A stretch of 53,494 nucleotides of DNA from Streptococcus massiliensis DSM 18628 (GTDB taxonomy: Bacteria; Bacillota; Bacilli; Lactobacillales; Streptococcaceae). The DNA is taken from NCBI RefSeq assembly GCF_000380065.1, contig NZ_KB904409.1:1-53494 (forward strand), in the 5' to 3' direction. Made by a program: the position numbers and the translations under genes. The notes beneath the pieces were generated by a model. It searched no databases and was not told the origin of the DNA. It worked only from the letters and a program-made list of their open reading frames with translations. Every line of letters starts with the position of its first letter. The first letter of the stretch is position 1. This document shows positions 18,651 through 28,319 of this stretch, piece after piece.

Positions 18651-19279
18651 TGATAAAGTCCTTCTTTCTGAATGTAATCTAGCACCGCTTTGGGCAAGAG
18701 AAAATTCGGCTGGCGCTTCTGGGCAAGAAAATCCCGCACCATGCTGGAGGAGATGTCCATGAGCGGCACATCAACCCAAATGACTGGATAGGAAGTCCCC
18801 GCCTTGTAGCGCGGACGCTGAACGCCGACAAATTGTACGAGCTTGAGCAAATCCTCAATCCGATACCATTTAGGCAGATAGTCCACCATATCCGCACCAA
18901 TAATAAAATAGTAATCCGTATCCGGATGCTGCTCGGTCAAGATTTTCATACTTTCGTAAGTATAGCTGATGCCCTTACGCTCTAACTCAAGCGTTTCAAT
19001 GCCCAAGCCGTCAACGCCCTCAATGGCTAAGCGCAGCATTTCCAAACGGTGCCGCTCATCAATCGTAGCCTTTTTATCAATGTGTGGCGGCTCATACTCA
19101 GGCATAAGCAAAACTTGATCGAGCGAGAGCTGCTGGCGCACTTGGTCTGCTACGACCAGATGTGCATTGTGGACGGGATTAAAATTCCCGCCTAGAATGC
19201 CCACTTGCTTGCGCTTTTTGTCCTTGATTTCTGGCTCTAATTCCACCTTGGTAAAAGGAGTTAGTAGTTCGATTGCCAT
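18647..19279 (-). CDS. nadD: Nicotinate-nucleotide adenylyltransferase
   Basis: This 210-residue enzyme joins nicotinate mononucleotide with ATP to deamido-NAD, the central step of NAD synthesis. Seen are [19 protein letters not shown] (GxFxPxHxxH motif, about 28-42), and the C-terminal [11 protein letters not shown] that replaces the usual ISST-x-IR. A nicotinamidase gene that could feed this pathway lies at 27718-28275. Confidence 0.93.
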   Translation of the reverse strand: MAIELLTPFTKVELEPEIKDKKRKQVGILGGNFNPVHNAHLVVADQVRQQLSLDQVLLMPEYEPPHIDKKATIDERHRLEMLRLAIEGVDGLGIETLELERKGISYTYESMKILTEQHPDTDYYFIIGADMVDYLPKWYRIEDLLKLVQFVGVQRPRYKAGTSYPVIWVDVPLMDISSSMVRDFLAQKRQPNFLLPKAVLDYIQKEGLYQ

Positions 19280-19290
19280 AGATTTCCCTC

Positions 19291-19602
19291 TTAGATTTCT
19301 CTCACCTTGACGGATAATTTCCGATTTTCTTTCTTGCTGGATTGTTTGAAGAGAATGAGCACGCGCCCAATCTTGCGAACCGTTTCGGCTCCAATCTCTT
19401 CTTCCAAAATCTCTGCCACCTCGTGCACATTTTCATCTGTGTTTTGCAGCAGGTTAATTTTAATCAATTCTCGTGCATCCAAAGCCTGACGAACAGACGT
19501 TTTTATCTGGTCATTGAGCCCATTTTTCCCGATTTGGATAATGGGCTTCATCGTTTGCGCCAAACCGTTGAGATAGGCACGTTGTTTACTTGTTAAAGTC
19601 AT
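19291..19602 (-). CDS. yhbY: Ribosome assembly RNA-binding protein YhbY
   Basis: The 103-residue CRS1-YhbY (CRM) domain protein reads KQRAYLNGLAQTMKPIIQIG with the GKNG loop and later AETVRKIGRVLILFKQS. It associates with pre-50S particles. It lies 11 bp before nadD in the operon. Confidence 0.92.
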   Translation of the reverse strand: MTLTSKQRAYLNGLAQTMKPIIQIGKNGLNDQIKTSVRQALDARELIKINLLQNTDENVHEVAEILEEEIGAETVRKIGRVLILFKQSSKKENRKLSVKVREI

Positions 19603-19644
19603 ATTTCTTCTTTCTAAAACTGAAAATAGCTCTTGCCCTACTTC

Positions 19645-20751
19645 TTAAATAATCGCCTTTCTGACTAGGACTGCGACGCCTTGGGGCGCCCAGGCTGCGA
19701 TTTTCGCAGGTCCTGTCACGCGCAGCCAGCCCAAGCCTGAAAAGACCACATCCGTCTTTTCCTTGATTGTAAATTCATGGCGGACAAGTTCAGGAAAATC
19801 CTCGATTTCCTTCTTCGTCGGCGGCACTAAGAGACTGCCGACATGCTTTTGATAAAAGTCGCTCGCGCCCTCTAGTTTGGTCCTGTGGAGCTTGAGTTCA
19901 TTGTCAAAATAAGCTGTGAAGCCCTGCTTTTCCCCAGCAATAAAATCAAACCGTCCCAAGCCAGCCAAAAAGAGGGTCTGCTCGGGATTGAGCTGATAAG
20001 TCTTGGGCTTGATTCCCTTGCGCGGACTGATGTATTTGAGGTTTTTGGCAGACAAATAATGCGCCATTTGGTGCCGATGAATAATCCCCGGCGTGTCGTA
20101 AATATGGCTGCCGTCAGCAAGCGGAATTTCAATCTTATCCAGGGTTGTCCCTGGAAAACGCGAGGTCGTGATGATGTCCTTGTCGCCACTAATTTCCTGG
20201 ATAATGGCGTTAATCAGCGTGGACTTGCCCACATTGGTCACACCGACCACATAGACATCACGCCCCTTGCGATACTGCTCAATCTTGCCAATCAGCTCCT
20301 TAATCGCCGCCTTGTTTTGGGCGCTGGTCAACAGAACATCAATCGGCCGCAAGCCCTCTTCGTGCGCCCGCTCAGTCAGCCACTGGATAACCTTCTTGTC
20401 CTTGACCGACTTAGGCAAAATGTCTTTTTTATTGCCGACTAAAAGGACGTCATTTCCCGCCACAAAGCGCGACAAGCCGGGAATGACCGAGCCATTAAAA
20501 TCAAAAATATCCACGACATTGACAACCAAAGCATGGCTGTCACCCACCTCGTGCAACAATTTCAAAAAGTCATCGTCGCTCAGCTGAACATCTGTGATTT
20601 CATTGTAGTGGCGCAGCCTAAAGCAGCGCTGGCAGTAAAGCTCGCCCGTCTCTAAGCCCTTGTCCAAGGCAGATTGGGGCGTGTAGCCCAAGCTCGTTTT
20701 GTCCTGAGTCTGAATGGGCGCCCCGCACCCGATACAGAGAATTTCTTCCAT
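19645..20751 (-). CDS. yqeH: Ribosome biogenesis GTPase YqeH
   Basis: The 368-residue protein is a circularly permuted GTPase needed for 30S assembly. Order: an N-terminal zinc motif CIGCGAP..YCQRCFRLRHYN, then G4 VGNKKD, G5-like TSAQNKAA, then G1 GVTNVGKST and G2/G3 (TTLDKIEI, YDTPGI). ATG 20751 has AAAGGA ahead and starts 1 bp after the yqeG stop. Confidence 0.92.
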   Translation of the reverse strand: MEEILCIGCGAPIQTQDKTSLGYTPQSALDKGLETGELYCQRCFRLRHYNEITDVQLSDDDFLKLLHEVGDSHALVVNVVDIFDFNGSVIPGLSRFVAGNDVLLVGNKKDILPKSVKDKKVIQWLTERAHEEGLRPIDVLLTSAQNKAAIKELIGKIEQYRKGRDVYVVGVTNVGKSTLINAIIQEISGDKDIITTSRFPGTTLDKIEIPLADGSHIYDTPGIIHRHQMAHYLSAKNLKYISPRKGIKPKTYQLNPEQTLFLAGLGRFDFIAGEKQGFTAYFDNELKLHRTKLEGASDFYQKHVGSLLVPPTKKEIEDFPELVRHEFTIKEKTDVVFSGLGWLRVTGPAKIAAWAPQGVAVLVRKAII

Positions 20752-20752
20752 G

Positions 20753-21280
20753 CTAGATTCCTTTTGTATACCGAATTGGTCCGTATTTTTGAGCAATTTT
20801 TTGCAAAACGCGCCGCTCACGCGCGCGGTTAATCTGGGTTTTTATCGAATCGTGCTTAACCAAGGGCTTAACCAAAATCGAACGAATGCCAGCCCGATGA
20901 GCTGCGCGAATATCGGTCATCAGTTGGTCTCCGACCATGACAACTTCCTTTTTCTCAAAATGAAAGAGGCGCAGAGCCCGATTGATACCGAAAGTAAAAG
21001 GCTTGAAAGACCAGTAAACATAATCAATATCAAACTTTTCGACTGCCCGGCGAACTCGCCTTTTCGTGTTATTCGATACGACGATAATCCGAATACCCGC
21101 GTCGCGCAAATCATGCAGCCACTGCTTCATTTCAGGCGTTCCGTCAGGATTATTCCAAGCAATCAAGGTATTGTCCAAATCAACCAAAACCGCCTTGATA
21201 CCGTGCTTTTTTAAACTTTCAACCGTCAAATCATAAACTGCCTCAACTGCAAAATCGGGCATGTAATTCTCAATTTTCAC
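20753..21280 (-). CDS. yqeG: YqeG family HAD IIIA-type phosphatase
   Basis: The 175-residue HAD protein has motif I LVDLDNTLIAW, motif II VVSNN and MVGDQLMTD (motif IV). GTG at 21278-21280 is the start: GGAGAAG lies just ahead of it. The promoter (TATGCTATACT, 21309-21314) lies downstream of any earlier ATG, so a longer protein cannot be made. It is the first gene of the operon with yqeH, yhbY, nadD, yqeK, rsfS, the methyltransferase and tmcAL. Confidence 0.88.
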   Translation of the reverse strand: MKIENYMPDFAVEAVYDLTVESLKKHGIKAVLVDLDNTLIAWNNPDGTPEMKQWLHDLRDAGIRIIVVSNNTKRRVRRAVEKFDIDYVYWSFKPFTFGINRALRLFHFEKKEVVMVGDQLMTDIRAAHRAGIRSILVKPLVKHDSIKTQINRARERRVLQKIAQKYGPIRYTKGI

Positions 21281-21308
21281 ATTCTTCTCCAATTTATGTG
21301 CTTCTCTT

Positions 21309-21314
21309 AGTATA
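21309..21314 (-). promoter_or_regulatory. Promoter of the yqeG operon
   Basis: TTATGCTATACT on the minus strand, an extended -10; 28 bp ahead of the GTG start of yqeG. No clear -35. Confidence 0.55.
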
Positions 21315-21342
21315 GCATAAAAAGGGTGATTACGCACGATAT

Positions 21343-21378
21343 AAAAAGAGAGGTGCAGAATAAACTTTCCTGACCTCA
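21343..21378 (-). terminator. Terminator after the EamA transporter gene
   Basis: On the minus strand GAGGTCAG, loop and CTGCACCTC are followed by TCTTTTTAT. Confidence 0.65.
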
Positions 21379-21411
21379 TCTTTTATAAAACATGTATATC
21401 TCAGTTTTACA

Positions 21412-22326
21412 TTATTTTCCATGTACTAAACTTGCCTTTTTAATCAAATCTTTAGCAGAAATTAAGGTAACTGCTGACAAAATAAGAACCATTCCTAAAA
21501 TGTCAATAAAAAAGAAATGCTCACTCATCACCAAAAAAGCAAAGACGACCGCCGCAACCGGCTCGACAGAAGCGAGCAAACTTGACTTAACTGGGCCAAT
21601 TAAGGTCGCACCTTTTAAAAAGACTGTGTAGGTGAAAATCGTACCAATTCCGATAATCCCGACTAAAGCTAGAAAAATCGGCATAGTTAATTGCCAATGA
21701 AAGCTCGCTAAACCACTAAAAGGAAAGATAAGCACTCCGCCCATCAGCATACCAATCCCAATAACCGTGAGGCTACCATATCGACGGATCAACTCGACGG
21801 GTAGGATAATGTAGAGCGAGTAAGTCACCGCTGAAAATAGCCCCCAAAAGAGCCCTAGCGGTGTGACTGACAAGACGCCGAGCTCCCCATGGGTCGCAAT
21901 AAGAAAGGTTCCTAACATAGCAAAAACGATGGCAAACATTTCTAATAAAGTGGGGGCAACTTTATCCTTAATACAGGCATAGCTCAAAACTAAGACAGGA
22001 CATATATATTGGAGCACCGTTGCTGTTCCAGCATTGGTCTCGTGAATGGCTACCAAATAGGCAAACTGATTGAGCACCAGACCAAAAAGAGCAAAGATAA
22101 AGATTTTTCCTAAGGATTTCTTGTTTGATAAAGCCGCCCGAAATTGCTTCCGTGCACTTCCGTATGCCATTAAAGACAACACCAATCCCGCAATTAAGAT
22201 CCTGATATTGGTCAGGACTAGAGGTGGGATTCCCTGTGCCATCAAATACTGACCACAGGTTCCTGATAATCCCCATGATATTCCTGCTATGAGGACATAC
22301 AATGTTCCACGTAGTTCTTTTGACAT
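21412..22326 (-). CDS. EamA/DMT family metabolite exporter
   Basis: The 304-residue protein has ten hydrophobic helices and the two EamA halves characteristic of the drug/metabolite transporter superfamily. The first half starts VLIAGISWGLSGTCGQYLM; the second contains GLFWGLFSAVTYSLYIILP and LASVEPVAAVVFAFLVMSEH. Such proteins usually export amino acids or other small metabolites; the substrate is not readable. It is a single gene with its own -10 (TACAAT, 22351-22356). Confidence 0.82.
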   Translation of the reverse strand: MSKELRGTLYVLIAGISWGLSGTCGQYLMAQGIPPLVLTNIRILIAGLVLSLMAYGSARKQFRAALSNKKSLGKIFIFALFGLVLNQFAYLVAIHETNAGTATVLQYICPVLVLSYACIKDKVAPTLLEMFAIVFAMLGTFLIATHGELGVLSVTPLGLFWGLFSAVTYSLYIILPVELIRRYGSLTVIGIGMLMGGVLIFPFSGLASFHWQLTMPIFLALVGIIGIGTIFTYTVFLKGATLIGPVKSSLLASVEPVAAVVFAFLVMSEHFFFIDILGMVLILSAVTLISAKDLIKKASLVHGK

Positions 22327-22350
22327 TTCTTTCCCCTTTTCTCACTCCAC

Positions 22351-22388
22351 ATTGTATCATAAAAGAGGTCAGTTTCCTAACCTCTTTT
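22351..22388 (-). terminator. Terminator after gatB, with EamA gene -10 beside it
   Basis: AAAAGAGGT, 10-base loop and ACCTCTTTT (22361-22388) on the minus strand is followed directly by TATGATACAATG. The stem of one operon's terminator thus forms part of the next gene's promoter region. Confidence 0.65.
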
Positions 22389-22461
22389 GGTAAATAGTAA
22401 CAATTTAATCCTACTACTGAAATGATTAACATTTATCTCCAACCAGTCATTCTTCTGATAT

Positions 22462-23895
22462 TTACAACTTCTCCAACTCTTCATTGAGCAATTTTTGTGC
22501 GACTTGTGGGTTGGCTTGTCCCTTGGTTGCTTTCATGAGCTGACCGATGAGGGACTTGGCCGCGTTTTTGTTGCCGCCCTTGTAGTCGTTGATTGCTTTT
22601 TCATTATTGGCAAAGACTTCTTGGATGATTGGCAAAAGCTGCGCTGGGTCAGAGATTTGGATGAGACCCGCTTTTTGCACATATTCTTTAGCAGATCCGC
22701 CCTCTTTTGCCAAGTGAACGAAGACTTTCTTGGCAATCTTGGATGAAATGGTGCCATCAGAAACGAGGCTCAACATCTCTGTCAAGTTTTCTGGCGTTAA
22801 GCCGATTTCTTCAATGGTCTTGCCTTCGGCATTGAGGTATTGCGCCACATCGCCTTGCAGCCAGTTGGAAACGAGCTTCGCGTCGCCACCTACTGCCACA
22901 GCCGCTTCAAAGAAGTCGGAGATGGACTTGCTTGCCGTCAACTGGCGAACATCGTAATCGGACAAACCAAATTCTTCCATGTATCTAGCACGGCGTTCCT
23001 TGGGAAAAGCTGGCAATTCTCTACGCACGCGCTCAATCCACTCATCCTCAATCTCAAAGATTGGCAGGTCTGGCTCTGGGAAATAGCGGTAGTCTGCCGA
23101 GCCTTCCTTGACCCGCATGAGGAGAGTCTCACCTGTTGCTTCATCGTAACGGCGTGTTTCTTGACGAATTTGTCCACCGCTGCGGAGCACTTCTGCCTGA
23201 CGCTTTTCTTCAAAAGCGAGACCGCGACGCACGAAGTTGAAGGAGTTGAGGTTTTTAAGCTCGGTTTTGGTACCAAATTCCTCTTGCCCAAAAGGACGAA
23301 TAGAGATATTGGCATCGACCCGCATTGACCCTTCTTCCATTTTGACGTCAGAAATACCCGTGTATTGGATGATTTCCTTGAGGGCCGTCAGATAGGCATA
23401 GGCCTCCTCGGGACTGCGCATATCCGCTTCCGACACGATTTCAATCAAAGGCACTCCCTGACGATTGAGGTCAACATAGGAATAACCGTCGCTACCGTGG
23501 GTATTTTTCCCCGCGTCTTCCTCCAAGTGAGCTCGCTCGATACGGATTTTCTTCTTGCTGCCGTCTTCTAGCTCAATCTCAATCCAGCCGTTGTAGCCGA
23601 TTGGCTCGTCAAACTGGGAAATTTGGTAAGCCTTGGGATTGTCTGGGTAGAAGTAATTCTTGCGGTCAAAGTGCATCTTTTTGTGAATGTCCATGTTGAG
23701 CGCAAGAGCTGCCTTGATACCATAGTCAATAACGCCCTTATTCATAACAGGAAGAACACCTGGGAAAGACCAGTCGACAATGTTTGTGTTGGCATTTGGG
23801 TCTTCACCAAAGTGGGCTGGCGCTGGTGAGAAAATTTTTGAATTTGTTTTTAATTCAACGTGGACTTCCAGTCCAATAATCGTTTCAAAGTTCAT
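22462..23895 (-). CDS. gatB: Asp-tRNA(Asn)/Glu-tRNA(Gln) amidotransferase subunit B
   Basis: The 477-residue GatB binds the mischarged tRNA and activates it with ATP. It begins [16 protein letters not shown], and family blocks PALNKGVI-like [31 protein letters not shown] and [12 protein letters not shown] are present, with the GatB/YqeY tail at about 330-477. ATG 23895 with GGAGGTGA overlaps the gatA stop by 11 bp. Streptococci use GatCAB to make Gln-tRNA, since they lack GlnRS. Confidence 0.95.
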   Translation of the reverse strand: MNFETIIGLEVHVELKTNSKIFSPAPAHFGEDPNANTNIVDWSFPGVLPVMNKGVIDYGIKAALALNMDIHKKMHFDRKNYFYPDNPKAYQISQFDEPIGYNGWIEIELEDGSKKKIRIERAHLEEDAGKNTHGSDGYSYVDLNRQGVPLIEIVSEADMRSPEEAYAYLTALKEIIQYTGISDVKMEEGSMRVDANISIRPFGQEEFGTKTELKNLNSFNFVRRGLAFEEKRQAEVLRSGGQIRQETRRYDEATGETLLMRVKEGSADYRYFPEPDLPIFEIEDEWIERVRRELPAFPKERRARYMEEFGLSDYDVRQLTASKSISDFFEAAVAVGGDAKLVSNWLQGDVAQYLNAEGKTIEEIGLTPENLTEMLSLVSDGTISSKIAKKVFVHLAKEGGSAKEYVQKAGLIQISDPAQLLPIIQEVFANNEKAINDYKGGNKNAAKSLIGQLMKATKGQANPQVAQKLLNEELEKL

Positions 23896-25360
23896 TATTT
23901 TCACCTCCAAAAATGACTGGTTTTTGCTTGTGGTAGTCTGTCGTTGCTTCAAAAGCAGCTGCTACTTGGTAAATCGTTTCTTCATCAAAATGATTTCCAA
24001 TCAATTGTAGCCCAACCGGCAGACCATCCGCAAAGCCTGCTGGAATGGAAATGCCAGGAAGCCCTGCCAAATTGACCGGAATTGTCAAAAGATCAGCCAA
24101 ATACATAGCTACTGGATCGTGACTTTGAGTTCCTAAGTCGTAAGCAACCGTCGGCGCTGTTGGACCCAAGATTAAGTCGTAATTTTCAAAGACTTTTGCA
24201 AAATCCTGCATGATAAGGGTACGGACTTGTCCAGCTTTCTTGAAATAAGCATCGTAGTAACCAGATGACAAGCTAAAGGTTCCCAGCATAATCCGCCGTT
24301 TTACTTCGTCACCAAATCCTTCGCTCCGCGATTTAACATAAACATCCTCCAAGTTTTGGATGTCTTCTGCGCGATAGCCATAGCGGATACCGTCGAAACG
24401 CTGCAAGTTTGAAGAAGCTTCTGATGAAGCGATGATATAATAAACCGCCACTCCGTACTTGCTGTGAGGAAGACTGACTTCCTCAACCGTCGCACCCAAA
24501 CTTTCAAAATGCTTAGCCGCCGCAAGAATTGTTTCCTTGATTTGCGGGTCAATGCCCTCGCCGATATACTCTTTTGGAAGAGCAATCTTTAGCCCCTTGA
24601 CATCCTGACCAATCTTGCTGGTAAAATCAGGCACAGCCACTTGGCTTGAAGTCGAATCTTTCGGATCGTTACCTGAGATGACATTGAGTAATTGCGCATT
24701 TTCTTTGACGGTTTGTGAGAATGGTCCGATTTGATCGAGCGAGCTACCAAAAGCGATGAGCCCGAAACGTGACACGCGCCCGTAAGTCGGCTTGAGTCCG
24801 ACCACTCCGTTGAAGGCTGCTGGCTGGCGAATAGAGCCACCCGTGTCAGAACCTAGCGAGAGGCGCACTTGTCCTGAGGCTACTGCCGTTGCAGAGCCAC
24901 CTGATGACCCACCAGGTACCTTGGTCGCATCCCAAGCATTTTTGGTTGTCTTGAAGTGAGAATTTTCGCTGGAGCCACCCATGGCAAACTCGTCCATGTT
25001 GGTTTTTCCGACGATAATCATGTCACTCCCGTAGAGCTTTTCAACGCTAGTCGCATCAAAAATCGGCTCGTAATTGTAGAGCATTTTAGAGGCTGCCGTG
25101 GTCAAAATCCCTTTTGTCGAGATATTGTCCTTGACCGCGAGCGGAATGCCGCTCATAACATTGTCCGCGTCAATTCCCCTGGCGTCAACTGCCGCAGCTT
25201 GAGCGAGTGCTTCTTCCTCAGTCACGGTGATAAAGCTATCAACTGCGGCTTCTCGCGCTTTGATGTCTTCCAAGGTCGCCTTGGTCAATTCGACTGCTGA
25301 AATTTCTTTTTTGACGAGCAGGTCGTGCAATTCATCGATAGATTTTTGATTGAAAGTCAT
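23885..25360 (-). CDS. gatA: Asp-tRNA(Asn)/Glu-tRNA(Gln) amidotransferase subunit A
   Basis: The 491-residue amidase releases ammonia from glutamine for transamidation. The amidase signature is complete: catalytic Lys in PLAVKDNIS, then [16 protein letters not shown] and [21 protein letters not shown] with the Ser-cisSer-Lys triad. The start codon shares bases with the gatC stop. Confidence 0.95.
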   Translation of the reverse strand: MTFNQKSIDELHDLLVKKEISAVELTKATLEDIKAREAAVDSFITVTEEEALAQAAAVDARGIDADNVMSGIPLAVKDNISTKGILTTAASKMLYNYEPIFDATSVEKLYGSDMIIVGKTNMDEFAMGGSSENSHFKTTKNAWDATKVPGGSSGGSATAVASGQVRLSLGSDTGGSIRQPAAFNGVVGLKPTYGRVSRFGLIAFGSSLDQIGPFSQTVKENAQLLNVISGNDPKDSTSSQVAVPDFTSKIGQDVKGLKIALPKEYIGEGIDPQIKETILAAAKHFESLGATVEEVSLPHSKYGVAVYYIIASSEASSNLQRFDGIRYGYRAEDIQNLEDVYVKSRSEGFGDEVKRRIMLGTFSLSSGYYDAYFKKAGQVRTLIMQDFAKVFENYDLILGPTAPTVAYDLGTQSHDPVAMYLADLLTIPVNLAGLPGISIPAGFADGLPVGLQLIGNHFDEETIYQVAAAFEATTDYHKQKPVIFGGENNEL

Positions 25361-25662
25361 TAGGCATCTCCTCCTTCGTCAATGATAGCCGGCACTTTGA
25401 TAAAGCCGTCTTCCTGCTCCGGTACATTTTTAAAGAGCTCCATGCGATCCCAGCCCGCCACAGACTGGTCTTCGCGCATGTAGTTGATATTTTGGGCAAC
25501 GTTTGAAGTAAAAGGTACACCAGTCGTGTCCACCTCATTGAGCAATTCTACCATGTCCACGATTTTTGACAAGGTCGTCGCAAACTCTGCTGTCTCCTCG
25601 GAAGAAAAGGCTAACTTAGAGAGATTGGCAACGTGGGTTACTTCTTCTTGTGTGATTTTCAT
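25360..25662 (-). CDS. gatC: Asp-tRNA(Asn)/Glu-tRNA(Gln) amidotransferase subunit C
   Basis: The 100-residue belt-like subunit stabilises the GatA-GatB pair. The family start [20 protein letters not shown] is clear. It lies 62 bp downstream of aspS, so aspS-gatC-gatA-gatB reads as one transcription unit. Confidence 0.94.
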   Translation of the reverse strand: MKITQEEVTHVANLSKLAFSSEETAEFATTLSKIVDMVELLNEVDTTGVPFTSNVAQNINYMREDQSVAGWDRMELFKNVPEQEDGFIKVPAIIDEGGDA

Positions 25663-25724
25663 CTCAAATTCCTTTCGTATCTAGTATTCCTGTTCTATTT
25701 TACCATAAAATGCTGTCTTGTGGG

Positions 25725-27461
25725 TTAGTCTTTTAATTCCAAGCTCAATTCGGCTAACTGCTTGTCCGCAACCAAACTTGGACTTTCAAGCATGGGATCC
25801 ATTCCTGTTCCATTTTTTGGAAAGGCAATGACTTGGCGGATATTTTCTTCGCCCGCTAAAATCATAACCAAGCGGTCAAGCCCTAGCGCCAAGCCACCGT
25901 GCGGTGGGAAACCATAGTCCAGCGCTTCAAGGAAAAAGCCAAAATCACGTTCGTAGCTAACTTTCTCCATACCCAGCAGCTCAAACATTTTTTCCTGTTC
26001 TTTACGAGTATGAATCCGCAAACTTCCGCCGCCGATTTCATAGCCGTTGAGGACGATGTCATAGGCGTGGCTGCGGATTTCTGACAAATCTTCTCCCTCG
26101 CCAAAAATGCCTTGAGTAAATGGGTGGTGCATGGCTTGATAGCGTTTTTGGTCTTCATTCCACTCCAGAAGTGGCCAGTCGACAACCCAGAGGAAATTGA
26201 GCTTGTCTTCATCAATAACATCCAATTCCTTAGCCAGAAGCAAGCGCAGATGTCCGAGCGCTTCCTGCACCCGCTTCTCGCTTCCTGTCACCACAAAGAC
26301 CAAATCCCCCTCAGCCAGCTCAAAGAGATTTTCAACCTGAGCTTGAGCAGGAGCAAAGCTAAAAGCTAGATTACCTGTAAAGGCGCCATTTTCATAGCTG
26401 AAAGTTCCAAAGCTCATAGTGCCAAATTCCTTCATCAGCTCCTTGAAATACTTCATCCGACGATTGCTGAAGGATTTAGCAGCGCCCTTGGCAGCAAGGC
26501 CCATAACCACACCATTTTCCTGCACCGCCTTTTGGACAAAGAGGCTAGGATGAGCCTGAGCAATCTCGGTCAAATCCTTGAGCTCCATATCAAAGCGGGT
26601 ATCTGGCTTGTCTGAACCAAAACGACGCATAGCGTCCGCATAGCTGATAATAGGAAAATCCTCTGTCAACTCTACACCACGCGCAGCCTTGACCACGTCT
26701 TTAAGCATTTGTTCCACCAAGGCGCGAATTTCTTCTTCTGTGGCAAAGCTCAATTCCAAGTCCACTTGGGTAAATTCGGGCTGGCGGTCACCGCGCAAAT
26801 CCTCGTCACGGAAGCAACGCACAATTTGATAATAGCGCTCAATACCTGCTCCCATGAGCAGTTGCTTGAGCATCTGTGGACTTTGTGGCAAAGCGTAAAA
26901 TTGATTTTTGAAAACGCGACTAGGCACCAAGAAATCACGCGCTCCTTCTGGCGTTGACTTGGTCAGATAAGGCGTCTCCACTTCCAAAAAAGCTGCCTTA
27001 TTGAGGTAATCGCGAATGGTTGAAGTAACTTGGTGACGCAATTTCAAATTTTGGGTCATTTTCTCCCGCCGTAAGTCCAGATAGCGATATTTCTGCCGCA
27101 AATCCTCCCCCGTGTGAGAATGGCTGTCCAGCTCAAAAGGCAAGACCTTGCTGGCTGCCAAAATCTCAATCTTGTCCGCCCGTAATTCGACCTGACCAGA
27201 CTTGAGGGCTGGATTAACGAAGCGCTCTTCCCGCTGCACCAATTCGCCCGTCACAGAAATCACCGATTCCTTGTGCAAACCAGCTAATTTTTCAAAATCT
27301 GCAACCGAGCTATCCACAAAAACCTGCAAAATCCCTTCGCGGTCACGCAACTCGATAAAAGCGAGCTTGCCGTGATTACGGATATTGGCGACCCAACCCG
27401 TCGCCGTCAGAGTCTGCCCTATTTGGTCCAGACCATAATCTCCAATAAAAATATCTTTCAT
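25725..27461 (-). CDS. aspS: Aspartyl-tRNA synthetase, T-box controlled, divergent form
   Basis: This 578-residue class II synthetase has an N-terminal OB-fold anticodon domain (LTATGWVANIRNHGKLAFIE), motif 2 FRDEDLRGDRQPEFTQ, the GAD insertion (about 280-410) and motif 3 GLALGLDRLVMIL. It is bacterial-type. The start MKDIFIGDYGLDQ differs from the housekeeping streptococcal enzyme I recall (MKRSMYAGRVREE, next to hisS), and the C-terminal loop reads FPKNGTGMDPMLESPS. It may therefore be a second AspRS. An ATG one codon upstream is possible, but AGAAAGAGGAA is better spaced for 27461. The leader is a T-box. Confidence 0.9.
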   Translation of the reverse strand: MKDIFIGDYGLDQIGQTLTATGWVANIRNHGKLAFIELRDREGILQVFVDSSVADFEKLAGLHKESVISVTGELVQREERFVNPALKSGQVELRADKIEILAASKVLPFELDSHSHTGEDLRQKYRYLDLRREKMTQNLKLRHQVTSTIRDYLNKAAFLEVETPYLTKSTPEGARDFLVPSRVFKNQFYALPQSPQMLKQLLMGAGIERYYQIVRCFRDEDLRGDRQPEFTQVDLELSFATEEEIRALVEQMLKDVVKAARGVELTEDFPIISYADAMRRFGSDKPDTRFDMELKDLTEIAQAHPSLFVQKAVQENGVVMGLAAKGAAKSFSNRRMKYFKELMKEFGTMSFGTFSYENGAFTGNLAFSFAPAQAQVENLFELAEGDLVFVVTGSEKRVQEALGHLRLLLAKELDVIDEDKLNFLWVVDWPLLEWNEDQKRYQAMHHPFTQGIFGEGEDLSEIRSHAYDIVLNGYEIGGGSLRIHTRKEQEKMFELLGMEKVSYERDFGFFLEALDYGFPPHGGLALGLDRLVMILAGEENIRQVIAFPKNGTGMDPMLESPSLVADKQLAELSLELKD

Positions 27462-27480
27462 CATTTCCTCTTTCTAATTT

Positions 27481-27722
27481 CTAAAATTTCAAACAAAAAA
27501 CGACTTTCCTGCTGTTAAACAGACGAAAAGCCGTGGTACCACTGTTCTTCATTGCAAAATGCAATCTCTAGGCTCATAACGTGAGCAACGTTTGCGCTTT
27601 TTATCACACAAATGACCTAACAAAGTATGTTTTTCGGACAGATTTCCTTGGCGCTGCTCTCAGCTACCAGCGCTCTCTGGGCAAGCAAACCAGCCTACTC
27701 TACTTTTTCATTTTTTATTAAA
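27481..27722 (-). ncRNA. T-box riboswitch leader of aspS
   Basis: The leader carries the T-box core GAACAGTGGTACCACGG (minus strand, 27531-27547), which pairs with the tRNA acceptor end. An overlapping terminator follows (ACGGCTTTTCGTCTGTT..AACAGCAGGAAAGTCGT then TTTTTT, 27495-27534). Upstream, AGAGAGCGCTGG and the GCGCTG..CAGCGC stem match stem I. Uncharged tRNA should favour antitermination. I could not fix the specifier codon; the gene order implies tRNA-Asp or tRNA-Asn. Confidence 0.88.
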
Positions 27723-28275
27723 TTGTCTCCATTATAACCGCTCCAAGCACATTTTGCAAGTGCTGAAGGGCAAATTGATGATTTTCTGGCTGAATAGAGG
27801 CCACCGCTGACTCCACAACCTCAATCTGGTAACCTAAATTGTAGGCATCAATAGCTGTGTGGAGGACACAGATGTCTGTCAGGACACCGGTCAAAACGAC
27901 CGTATCCACCCGACGCTCCCGCAAACGAATATCCAAATCCGTTCCCGAAAAAGCCGAGTAATGGCGCTTATCTATCCAGAAAAGACGCTCGCTGTCCTTG
28001 TGTTCCTCATAAAAATCCGCCAAAGGACCGTAGAGCTCACGCCCAGCCGTTCCCTTGATATTGTGAGGCGGAAAGAGCTTGCTTTCTGGGTGGTAGCTGT
28101 CCTTTTCCTCATGGGCATCAATGGCAAAGAAAATGAAATCTCCGCGCTCATAGGCAGCCTGTGTCACCTGATAGATAGCTTGGGAAATCGCCTGAGCGGG
28201 TTTGCCCGCAGTTAATTTTCCCTCGTCAGCTACAAAGTCAAAGGTGTAGTCAATCGAAATCAGGGCTTTTGTCAT
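27718..28275 (-). CDS. pncA: Nicotinamidase-like cysteine hydrolase (isochorismatase family)
   Basis: The 185-residue protein fits the nicotinamidase group of the isochorismatase superfamily, which converts nicotinamide to nicotinate for NAD salvage. The active-site triad is visible: Asp9 (SIDYTFDF), Lys in WIDKRHYSAFSGTDL, and Cys in LTGVLTDICVLHTA. The metal-binding region IDAHEEKDSYHPES is also present. A nearby nadD gene (18647-19279) acts later in the same pathway. The start has GGAGGAGAA nearby. Confidence 0.8.
   Translation of the reverse strand: MTKALISIDYTFDFVADEGKLTAGKPAQAISQAIYQVTQAAYERGDFIFFAIDAHEEKDSYHPESKLFPPHNIKGTAGRELYGPLADFYEEHKDSERLFWIDKRHYSAFSGTDLDIRLRERRVDTVVLTGVLTDICVLHTAIDAYNLGYQIEVVESAVASIQPENHQFALQHLQNVLGAVIMETI
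27731..27759 (-). promoter_or_regulatory. aspS promoter inside the 3' end of the nicotinamidase gene
   Basis: TTGCAA (27754-27759), 17 bp and TATAAT (27731-27736) on the minus strand lie in the last codons of the gene at 27718-28275. Transcription would begin near 27724, at the start of the T-box leader. Confidence 0.7.
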
Positions 28276-28319
28276 TTCTCCTCCTCATCAGCTCCAAAAT
28301 TGTTCAAATTTAGCGACAT

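Noticed and set aside
27481-27722. tRNA gene in the aspS leader
   Set aside because: The conserved GGTACCAC belongs to the T-box core; there is no cloverleaf.
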